Source of the DNA: Magnaporthiopsis rhizophila
Lineage: Eukaryota > Ascomycota > Sordariomycetes > Magnaporthales > Magnaporthaceae
Direction: 5' to 3'
Assembly (NCBI GenBank): GCA_003049465.1
Contig: PYSS01000007.1
Location: 513,769-557,553 of the forward strand
DNA length: 43,785 nt
Part shown: in pieces, positions 1-8,540 of the stretch
How the letters are laid out: each line of letters opens with the position of its first letter
Numbering within the stretch: position 1 is the stretch's first letter
The notes under the pieces: model-generated
Seen by the model: the letters and a program-made list of their open reading frames with translations, nothing else
Told to the model about the DNA's origin: nothing
Database searches by the model: none
Position numbers and translations under genes: made by a program

Positions 1-4
1 TGGG

Positions 5-35
<31 letters not shown>

Positions 36-699
36 AGGCGTCGTAGGAGAGGAGCGGGATTCCAAGCCGGGCTTAGCGAGTGCCTGGCGAGGTGATGGCA
101 GCCGCTGGGGGCGGAACCAGCCATCAGACTGGTGACTGCACACGTCAGGCCCCCAGCCCAGTGTGGCTCAAAGAGTGCAAGCTCGTCGTTATGTCAGCAG
201 GGAGTGCCCCACGTGAGCCACTGGAGCTCGGTTCCCCCAGGCAGCCGAGCGCCCAGTGGCAGGCTGCATGCAAATTGGCAGACGGGAAATCACAAGCTTG
301 CGTGGACCTGGAATCTGATGCATGGATGGGTCGGGTGGGTCAAATCCTACTATCTGGGCACGCCAAAGGTGGTGACGAAAGCACAGCGTAGCAGACAGCA
401 CAGCACATTCAGCACACAGCACAGCCTCGTGCGGCGGTAAAACGGATCGTCACTGCAACCTGGCCTCCAGCTCCCACGACCGAAACAGCTCAACTCGATC
501 GAATTGACCCAAAAAAGCACGCACAGCAATGGATTGACTAAACAGCCTACACGCCAACGCTACACTCCAACTGCCAGCCTCGTCCGCCGTCCCATCACCA
601 GCAGTATCTCTTCAAGTACCTCTTCCTATCGTCACCAGAGCTCTCTGATCCCCGGCGCGCCATCAGAGCCTGTCCAACAGCCCAGCCCGCGCCGCCACC
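1..699. other. Left-edge non-coding region upstream of SAC1
   Basis: No gene is supported here. The stretch opens with a run of 29 G (7-35). A CACGTG palindrome lies at 210-215, which could bind a bHLH factor. From about 560 the sequence becomes C/T-rich, as fungal leaders often are, and runs into a near-ideal start context (GCCGCCACCATGG) at the SAC1 ATG. I see no TATA box. The open frames in this stretch are short, mostly begin at non-ATG codons, and show no recognisable family motif. Confidence 0.6.
7..35. repeat. Poly-G homopolymer (29 G)
   Basis: Twenty-nine consecutive G lie at the left edge of the window. It is the only long G/C homopolymer seen; all the others are A/T. It may be genuine or an artefact of contig joining, and the length should be treated as approximate. 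Confidence 0.9.
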
Positions 700-2947
700 A
701 TGGCGGTCCCTTACCGTGACATCAACGTCCATGCGGCGGCCGACTCGTACACCTTCACATCGCCCTCGTCGCCCAACGCCCCCGCCCTCGCCATCGACCG
801 GCCGACGGGCGACATCCGGCTGACCGAGGGCCCTGCCCTGACCAGCAAACGCGTCCAGCGTGTCTCCAGCATTGCTGGAATCCTGGGAATCATCAGCCTG
901 AGACTGGGTACGGGCCTGCCCTCCCTCCCGCCGAACCTGAACCCGCTGACATGAGATGGCCTCGTTGTCCTGCAGACAAATATGTCCTCATTATCACCAA
1001 GGCCCAACCCGTAGGGCGCCTCAAAGGCCACATGGTATACCGCATCATCTCGACCGACCTGCTCCCGCTGCGTGAGCGCCAAATCCGCGATTCGGACGAG
1101 GACAGATTTCTAGTGCTGCTCAAGTCCTTCCTGAAGGAAAGCCCACTGTACTTCTCGTACTCGCTGGACATCACCAACAGCTTCCAGCGCCAGTCGCAGC
1201 ACCCTAACAGCACGCCGCTATGGATGCGGGCCGACGACCGCTTCTTCTGGAACAGGTTTGTCCAGACAGACCTGATCAAGTTCCGCTACAGCGGCTCGCG
1301 GGCGAGCCCTGGCCCTCAGCAGGCCGCCGATCCATTCATCCTGCCTGTCATGTACGGCATGCTCGAGGTTCACAGGACGCACTTCAAGAGCACCCCCGTC
1401 ACCCTCGCCCTCATCTCACGCCGTGCCCGCTATCGGGCTGGGACCCGCTACCTCAACCGCGGGCTGGACCAGGACGGGCACGCGGCCAACTACAACGAGA
1501 CGGAGCAGGTTCTCGTTCTCAACGACTCGGGCGGTGGCCTCGGTGGCTTCGCGGGGAGCTCCGATATGCAGAGTGGCAAGCTGGGCGGATCTGCCGAGGG
1601 AAAGGAGGCGCAGCTCTTCGCCTACGTGCAGACCCGCGGCAGCATCCCAGCCTTCTGGGCCGAGATCAACAGCCTCAAGTACACGCCCAAGCTACAGGTC
1701 AAGAGCATCGAGTCGGCACTGCCGGCTGCCGCGGCGCACTTCCGCGAGCAGATTCAGCTCTATGGCGATAATTACCTAGTCAACCTGGTGAACCAAAAGG
1801 GCCGCGAGCGGGCGGCCAAGCAGGCGTACGAGCAGGTCGTCAAGAAGCTCGCATCATCGCCGCCCCAGGAGCGCACCGTGGCAGACCAGCGCACCGAGGA
1901 GAAATTCCACACCATCGAGCCGTCCAAGACACAGACCGCTTTCGACCGGCTGCACTACATTTATTTTGACTTTCACGCCGAGACCAAGGGCAACAAGCTG
2001 CACCGCGCGCAGTTACTCCTCGAACAGATGCGCGAGCCGCTCATGGCACAGGGCTACTTCTGCGCCTCCGAGTCACCCTCGGCCGTTGACGGGCGGCCCG
2101 AGGTGCGCAGATACCAGACCTCGGTTGTGCGTTCCAACTGCATGGACTGTCTGGACCGGACCAATGTGGTGCAGTCGATGCTGGCACGCTGGACCCTCGA
2201 CCGCATCTTCATCGACGCTGGCCTGATGGAGGTGGGCCGCACGTTCAAGGAGGAAGACGCCATCTTTGAGCATCTGTACCGCAACCTCTGGGCTGATAAC
2301 GCCGATGTGGTCTCGCGCAGTTACGCGGGAACGGGCGCCATGAAGACGGACATGACGCGCATGGGCATCCGCACCAAGGCGGGCGCGCTGCGGGATCTCG
2401 ACGTGGCCATCACGCGCTACTTCCGCAACAACTTCCTGGATGGGCCGCGGCAGGATGCCTTTGACCTGTTCCTGGGCGCATACCAGCCGCCGCCGGCCGG
2501 CGGCCTGATCTTTGCCGATCGCCGTCCGGTCATGATACAGGCCATCCCCTACATTCTGGGCTTCAGCGTCTTTTTCATCCTCGTGGCACTGTTCACGCCG
2601 CGGATGCCCGGCGCGACGGTGCTGCCGCTGCGGCTTTTCACCTTCATTTTCTTTGCAATCGCGGTGTGGTGTGCCGTATTCATTGTGAACAATGGCGTCT
2701 TATATGTGAGTATCGAGCCTCCTAACCGGTCTACCCCGCTGCACAACGAGCTAACCGTTGTCGCCGACGCCATCAGGTCAACTGGCCCAAGCTCAACCCA
2801 CGTCCCTGGGCTACTGAGGGCTACCAGCAGACCATCAGCAAGGTCAGGAAAGACAAGGTGATCGGCCCCTTTGTGGCACGGCACGAGCGTGGCCTCAGCG
2901 TAGCTAGATACGTCAGCGCTGAGGAGGGGAAGAAACGTACCGAGTAA
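700..2947 (+). CDS. SAC1: SAC1-type phosphoinositide phosphatase
   Basis: Exons are 700-907, 976-2705 and 2777-2947, giving 702 aa. Both introns have GT-AG ends, and both joins keep the frame: the first gives SLRLDKYVLIITK and the second NNGVLYVNWPKLNP. The protein has an N-terminal Sac domain with the catalytic CX5R motif NCMDCLDRTN (Cys458 to Arg464). Two hydrophobic segments follow, at about residues 592-612 and 622-645, then a short basic tail. This is the layout of yeast Sac1p, an ER/Golgi membrane enzyme that removes the 4-phosphate from PI4P. At 702 aa it is longer than yeast Sac1 (623 aa); part of the extra is a Gly/Ser-rich insertion encoded near 1530-1600. The ATG at 700 has an excellent start context. 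The gene converges with the next gene on the minus strand, about 880 bp away. Confidence 0.96.
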
Positions 2948-3074
2948 AACTACTAGAAGGGTGTTCGTCTCGGGCCGTGTTTCCCCGCCTCTGTTCCCCC
3001 CTAGATGTACAAATCAATAGCCGTGTTGGTGGAATACACGGCGCAGCGAGTTTGTACTATTATACTCGTCTTTG

Positions 3075-3077
<3 letters not shown>

Positions 3078-3126
<49 letters not shown>
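3078..3126. repeat. Poly-T homopolymer (49 T)
   Basis: Forty-nine T lie 131 nt after the SAC1 stop, followed by further T-rich sequence. A single N sits 78 nt downstream, which suggests poor read support. The length is probably unreliable. Confidence 0.9.
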
Positions 3127-3474
3127 CCCTTTTTTCTTTCTTTTGTTAGGTTACCTATTATCTCGACAGGGGACCCGTCTTCTGACACTGCCCTGCGGGG
3201 CTTNATTTATCTTCCACATATAGCGTTTCGAGACGGGGATGGAGAAAGACTCGTCTATGCCGAGGGCTACAGACTGAGCGGACTTTTTTTTGCTAGGATT
3301 TTCTAATAGATAGACGCAGACGTGTCCTTTACAATTTTATTATATACATGCCATTACCGTCAATAATTCGTTGACCGAAGCACAAGGTACAAGTCCTCGT
3401 CAACGCCTGTTCCCACACCCCTACCAATATGTCCTGCCCGGCCTGACCGTCTAGGCTTCTGTTGTCGAAACGTT

Positions 3475-3504
3475 GGAGCTGGAGCTGGAGCTGGAGCTGG
3501 AGCT
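3475..3504. repeat. Tandem GGAGCT hexamer, 5 copies
   Basis: There are five perfect GGAGCT units in a row, downstream of both converging genes. The unit is a multiple of three but lies outside any supported coding region. Confidence 0.9.
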
Positions 3505-3826
3505 GAATAGAACATCTTTTATTGTCGCTCGTTGAGTGGTGTGTGAGGCCGTCGTCGGCGGGCTGACTGGGTCGAAACCCATGGCGCCGAGTCGTTTGGC
3601 TATGAGGATGGATGATGAGTATGTCCGGTCAGAAGTTGTCCATGCATAGACATAGAGAAAGGTATAGAGACAGAGAGACAGAGAGAGCAAGCTTTCGTTT
3701 TCTCAAACACGAAAGTACGACAAAAAGAAACAACCTGGCTGTGGATGGGGCCGAAAGAGCTGGAAGAGACGGGTAAGCGGACAAAGATATGGAAGAGCAG
3801 ACAAGCACAGCTTTGCGCTCCACAAC

Positions 3827-5555
3827 TCAAACCCCCGGCTTCCGCCCCCCGCGGCGCAGCCTCTCGTCCTCCCCGCCGAACCCGCCGCTGCTCGACCGAA
3901 AGGAGTGGTAGATGAACTGCATCGCCGTACCGAACCTGTGGCGCGTCCGGCGGTAGGCCGCCAGCAGCACCGCCGACGCGACCAGAACGACGCCCGCGAG
4001 CGCGCCGATGATGATGCCCGCGATCTTGCCGCGCTCGTCGGGGTGTTCGATAAGGGCGGCAGGTCGGTCGCCGTCTTGGGGTGGTGTTGTTGTTGTTGTT
4101 GCTGTTGTGTTACCGGCGCTGGCGGATGACGATGATGCCGCTGTTGGCCGTGGTGGTGGAGTGGATGTGATTGCTGCTTGGTTGATGAGGGATGAGTTAG
4201 CAGGGGTAGGAGGATCTATGTCGCTTTGGTGTTGTAAGTGGACGCAATGAGGAGGGCGGGGATCTGCGACGTCCGGGGTCGGTCGGAGCAGGGGCCCTGG
4301 AGGTATTCCACCAGTCCCGTGGCCAGGCTTACTCCTACTACTGCCGCTGCTTCGGCTCGTGCTCCCCGTGGAACTCGTGACATCTGCGTGCGTGCTAGAA
4401 CTATGCCCGACCACAGGGCTTACACTCGGAGGCATCACCGAAGCGGCGCTGAAGCGGGGACCGCCGGTGACAACAGCCCTTCCATGCGTCGTCATGCTCG
4501 ACCCCCCGACCGGACCCGACGAGGGAAAAGGGGATAATGAAGGGATGGCCGCCAACGTACCGCTGGAGATGACCCCGGTAGTAGCGGACGGAGCCTTCCG
4601 CGTAGCAGCAGCCGTCCAGGGGTTCTCAAAGATGCTCGTCGTGGAGCCGGCGACGGTGCCGCAGGCCAGGCTGGTGAAGCGGACGTTGTTGTGGCGGATC
4701 CAGAGGGCCATGTTGCAGTACCTTGTCGCCTCTTGGCCCATGCTGCACACCCGAGGTTCGGATCAGCTCCTTCTCTTTCCGCAATATTCTAGACTGCATC
4801 TTTCATCGAAGACGAGTCTCTTTGTCTCCACGAAACAAGGACGGAAACGCCAAAAGAGAAACTTACCATATCATCCTTGGCGGCGCGCGGCCAGAAATAT
4901 GTGGGAGGTGAGGCGCCACGTCGTTTTCACCTTCGTTTTCATTCCCATCTCCATCTTCATCTTCATCCTTACCCACATCCGCAGTCCCATCCTCGACTGC
5001 ATGGCCAGTCTCGTCAACAGCATCCCTACCACCCTCGTCGCCCACGGCGCCGCCGCTAACAGACACGCCGCAGCCGGCCTTGCAGGCAAAGGAATCGTAG
5101 CAGGTCGTCGTGAGCTTGCAGGAAGAGGCGACGGAGCCCGGATCGCTCCGACCAAGAGGCCCAGGATCCATCGTCGAGCCACCGCGCGTCGGGCAGAAGC
5201 CCCAGACGCGGGCGGCCTCGTTGGTGGTGCAGCCCATGTCTGGCGGCGGAACGAGCGGCCGGTCCGGATCGCCGTCGTAGAAGCCGCACGACGTGTTGGC
5301 CGCCGCTCCTCCTCCCTGGACCAGCTTGCGTCTCGGTGGCTCCGTGTACAACCGGGACCTGCTGCACGGCTTGATGGTGTCGTTGCCGAGGATGCTCATG
5401 ATGGATACTGAAGAAGAGCCGAGGGTCGTCGTCGGCCTGGGTGCTGCGTCTGCCACGGGAATACTCCATCCGGCCAGCAGGAGGAAGGACAGAGGCGGCA
5501 AGACGTGTTGTAGAGGAGGCAACCGCCCGGAGCAGGATGTTTTTGCCCTGGGCAT
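3827..5555 (-). CDS. Secreted Cys-rich, Ser/Thr-rich single-pass membrane protein (wall-sensor-like)
   Basis: Exon 1 is 5555-4867 and exon 2 is 4742-3827, with a 124-nt intron (GTAAGT donor, TGTGCAG acceptor). The split codon becomes Cys, and the product is 534 aa. The N terminus is a likely signal peptide (hydrophobic stretch FLLLAGWSIPV, cleavage probably near residue 38). A Cys-containing ectodomain follows (CGFYDGDPDRP, MGCTTNEAARVWGFCP, CYDSFACKAGCG), then an acidic Asp/Glu/Asn stretch. After the intron come ATRYCNMALWIRHNN and FTSLACG, a long Ser/Thr/Pro-rich region likely to be O-mannosylated, one membrane span (about residues 470-493, IAGIIIGALAGVVLVASAVL) and a short basic cytoplasmic tail. 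Known Mid2/Wsc wall-stress sensors share this order of parts, but I do not see a WSC domain signature, so the role is inference. It could equally be an unrelated surface glycoprotein. A run of Thr codons is encoded near 4084-4110. Confidence 0.8.
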
Positions 5556-6116
5556 GGCTAGGAGATGTGCGGATATGGATCGAGGCTGGGAGACAGAGGT
5601 ACAAGGGGTGTTTGCCCGCAGAGAAGCGGTTAGATATCAAGATACATCAGGTTGGTGGGTAAGAGAATAAGACGAGACTGAGGGGAAAGGATGAGAGCAA
5701 AAGGCTGAGAACCGCAGATCGGGCATTTTAACCTGACCCTCGGCGTGACCGCCAGGCAGGAGTGTTGCCGCATCGTCGTATGTGTGTTCTTATTGTGCTA
5801 TTGATGTGCTGTGATCCCGTGTCAATGCGTCAGAGTCACAATAGCAACGTGCTATTGAGTCCCGGCTGAATAGGGTGACTAACCATCTGTAGCCGTGTTC
5901 GACCCGAGGAGCCACAAACACGCTGGGCCGGATGCCAGGTCATGGGGTCGACGGCTTCTACTTCACCGGCAAACATTGCATGGGCCAAACAAAACAAGCC
6001 CTTGGATCGACTTTAGTGACGCCAAGAGGTGTATTCCGTGGCGCTGCTCTCCAAAACATTTTTGATTTCCGTTCAAACGCAAAGGCCCAGAACGCCGTAT
6101 GTCCATATCTGGCTAC
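5556..6116. other. Intergenic region: promoter side of the surface-protein gene, 3' side of NOP7
   Basis: About 560 bp separate two minus-strand genes. I see no TATA box, tRNA or repeat that I would defend. The open frames here overlap the 5' leader of one gene and the 3' flank of the other and show no family motif. Confidence 0.5.
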
Positions 6117-8201
6117 CTACGACTTGGCCTGCTTGGCCTTCTCCTTCTCGATCCGCCTCCTCTTCTGCCTGAGCTTCTCCGACTCGGCGTCCTTCTTGTT
6201 GTTGCTGTACACCATCTGCTCGTAGAGCTTCCGCTTCTTCTTGCTCATCATTCCCTTGGCCCGCTCCAGATCTTCGGCCTCCTCCTTGGCGCGCTGGTTG
6301 AGTGCCTTGCGCGCCTGCTGCTTTGCCTTGATCTTCGGATCCGCCGTTTGGCCGCCATTGGATTTGATCGACTTGCCAGAGAACTCGGCCTCCAGTTCCA
6401 ACTGTCGCTGAAGAGCCGCCGATGCTTCTTCCTCATTCTCTTCGTCCTCGTCAGCCCCTTCGGCATCTGAGAAGCCACCAAAATCATCGTCCTCCTCCTC
6501 CTCCTCGCCGTCGTCGTCCGAAGAACCAGCGACATCCATCTCGCCGTTCTCGATGGCCTTGACCGCGAGGTCATCCTCAGGCTCGGACGCCTCGTCGGCT
6601 TCTTCGTCCTCTTCGTCGCCTTCGACATCGCTGTCCTGGAGCGCCTCCGCCTCGGTCTGCTGCTCCTCGAGCGGAACGGCGGGGTCGTACTGGCCTGCGC
6701 GGGCCTTGACAAAGGGGCTCAGATGGGGCGGCAGCTGGGCGCCAGGAGCGTACTGGTTTGGCTCCTTGAGCTCCTCATCGTTGATGCTGTCCCAAACCCA
6801 TTGCGGCTGGACATATATCCTGCCCGGCACCCTTCGATTTGGCCCAACCTTTTGCGATGTCTGGTTGTCCTCGCCCGCTTCCTGGTCTTCGGAACCACCC
6901 TCAATCTGGGCCGCGTCCACAACAGGCCGGTCGACAACCTGGTGCGTAATGGATGGGTCGAGCTCGTTCGTGGTGAAGGCGCCCTCGCCAAGCACCTCGT
7001 CCCAGCCGATGCGCTTACAACCGAAGGCACGCAGGATGAACTCGAGCGCCTGCCGCGGCGTCTCGCGCGAGAGGAAGATTGTGCAGTTGGCAAAGAGGGC
7101 TGACGGGTCCGACGTGCTGTAGGACGGCTGAAGCAGGACATCACCACCCGGGGCTGCGGGCTCGAACTTGTCGATTTCGGTCGACTGCTCGTTCTCCGTC
7201 CCTTCTTCGCCATCGGTGATGGCCTTGGGCTTGTCGCTGTCGCCGTTGGCCTCTCCGTCCTTGAGCTCCTTGACGAGCTTGTTGACCTTGGCCTGCAGCC
7301 TTGGGTCAGGGGCGGCGTCTGAGACGCCGTTGGTGAGGGCGGCCGCGGGCTGGACGGGCTTGGATGCCAGGCCGGCGCCCTCCAGGGTGAAGGCGGCCAG
7401 GTCGGCGGCCATGTCGTCCTTGGCCGAGTCGAACTTGGGCGGGTACTTGAGGCCGAGCGAGGTGTACAGCCTGAAGTTGACGAAGCCGAGCAGGGTCATG
7501 TAGAACTCGACAAAGGTGCCCATGATCCTGAAGTCGATGTCGCCGACGACGCGCTGGTTGAACTTGTAGGGCACCAGCCACAGGACGTCCTCGCCCTGGA
7601 TGGAGGCCTGGTAGTATATGCCCTTGATGGAGAGGAAGGACTTTTGCAGGCTGTGGGAGACGATGAGGTAGTGCTGGAACTCGAGACACAGCCTCTCGCA
7701 GCGGGCGATCATCTTGGCGGGCACGGACGAGGTGGCGGGCAGGTTGGCGAAGAGGAAGAGCATGGACAGGCAGTCGTCCAGGTCCCGGAGGGCGTCGACG
7801 AAGGTCGGGTAGCGCTCGCGGATGACGTGGTCGAGGGTGTAGGCGGGGCGGCCGGTCTTTTCCGGGCGGGCGGCGTTGCCCTCGAGGCGCTTTGCGTCCG
7901 AGACGTCGCCGCGGCCGAGGGCGCGCGAGATCTTCTTCTCGAGCGCCTTCTGGTCGCGGAAGCGGGCCAGCAGCGGTTCGTGCAGCAGGTACTGGATGTC
8001 CTTGGCATAGTAGAAGGTTGTGGAGGCCGTGGCCGACTTGTTGGCCTTCTTGCGGTTGCGGGGCTCTCGCGGGTAGATTCCCTTCCAGATGCAGAGCTTG
8101 CGGAAGTCGGGGAGGCTGATCTGCAGCTTGCGCACCGCCTGCGTGCGTGTGATGTAATTTTTGGCCGCGCCCGCCTCGCCTTTCTTCTTTAGCCGGCCCA
8201 T
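6117..8201 (-). CDS. NOP7: Pescadillo homolog NOP7, ribosome biogenesis factor
   Basis: A single uninterrupted frame of 694 aa begins MGRLKKKGEAGAAKNYITR, the characteristic pescadillo start. The N-terminal pescadillo domain covers about residues 1-260 (for example LPDFRKLCIWKGIYPREP and SIKGIYYQASIQGE). A BRCT domain follows at about residues 370-485 (LFANCTIFLSRETPR through YVQPQWVWDSIN). Next is a strongly acidic stretch around residues 514-600, then a C-terminal Lys/Arg/Glu-rich coiled coil that probably carries nuclear and nucleolar targeting. In yeast, Nop7 forms a complex with Erb1 and Ytm1 that is needed for 27S pre-rRNA processing and 60S subunit assembly; the role here follows from that. 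No intron is seen, unlike most neighbours. Its start lies only 339 bp from the stop of the amidase gene, which is on the same strand. Confidence 0.97.
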   Translation of the reverse strand: MGRLKKKGEAGAAKNYITRTQAVRKLQISLPDFRKLCIWKGIYPREPRNRKKANKSATASTTFYYAKDIQYLLHEPLLARFRDQKALEKKISRALGRGDVSDAKRLEGNAARPEKTGRPAYTLDHVIRERYPTFVDALRDLDDCLSMLFLFANLPATSSVPAKMIARCERLCLEFQHYLIVSHSLQKSFLSIKGIYYQASIQGEDVLWLVPYKFNQRVVGDIDFRIMGTFVEFYMTLLGFVNFRLYTSLGLKYPPKFDSAKDDMAADLAAFTLEGAGLASKPVQPAAALTNGVSDAAPDPRLQAKVNKLVKELKDGEANGDSDKPKAITDGEEGTENEQSTEIDKFEPAAPGGDVLLQPSYSTSDPSALFANCTIFLSRETPRQALEFILRAFGCKRIGWDEVLGEGAFTTNELDPSITHQVVDRPVVDAAQIEGGSEDQEAGEDNQTSQKVGPNRRVPGRIYVQPQWVWDSINDEELKEPNQYAPGAQLPPHLSPFVKARAGQYDPAVPLEEQQTEAEALQDSDVEGDEEDEEADEASEPEDDLAVKAIENGEMDVAGSSDDDGEEEEEDDDFGGFSDAEGADEDEENEEEASAALQRQLELEAEFSGKSIKSNGGQTADPKIKAKQQARKALNQRAKEEAEDLERAKGMMSKKKRKLYEQMVYSNNKKDAESEKLRQKRRRIEKEKAKQAKS

Positions 8202-8540
8202 TGTGTGTCTAGGGTTATGTGGGTGCGTACGTTATAGCTCTTCCAAGGGGAGAGTCTCAGGGGCGCGGCGGCACCTCAAGACTGCGTGCTCGCTCTGTCG
8301 CAAAGACGAAAACTGTAGCTCGATTGGAGCGGCGACGGGATTGGAAAAAAGTGGTGGGGCTGGGACTTTTTTTTTTTTTTTCTGAGTTTTACTGCCAAAG
8401 TTGCGTCTTACCGCCTCCAGGGTCGCTATCGATAAAGTATTTATACGGGTCTCCGGTCCGCATCTAGTCTCGCAGCTACCCTAACCCTCCAACCCCTTTC
8501 TGTCCGACCAACACCACCAAGAGAATCCAACACAACATTG
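8202..8540 (-). promoter_or_regulatory. NOP7 promoter region
   Basis: This 339-bp gap between the amidase stop and the NOP7 start must hold both the end of one gene and the promoter of the next. Read on the minus strand it contains TATAAATA at 8445-8438, a 15-nt A run at 8381-8367, and two CCAAT pentamers at 8344-8340 and 8327-8323, the last about 122 bp from the ATG. This order of elements supports a compact promoter. Whether each one works is inference. Confidence 0.55.

Larger units (their letters stand above)
2948..3826. other. Convergent intergenic region between SAC1 and the surface-protein gene
   Basis: This holds the 3' ends of two genes facing each other. It contains a 49-nt T run (3078-3126), one undetermined base (3204), an AT-rich stretch near 3330-3350 (ATTTTATTATATAC) that could serve 3'-end formation, and five tandem GGAGCT hexamers (3475-3504). 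No coding signal is convincing. Confidence 0.6.

Noticed and set aside
4359..5411. 350-residue plus-strand open frame
   Set aside because: It lies antisense to the two exons of the surface-protein gene and crosses its intron. It shows Arg/Ala-rich composition typical of a shadow frame and has no family motif.
8477..8500. Telomere-like sequence CCCTAACCC
   Set aside because: There is only a single partial unit (CTACCCTAACCCTCCAACCC) inside a promoter region, with no tandem array.
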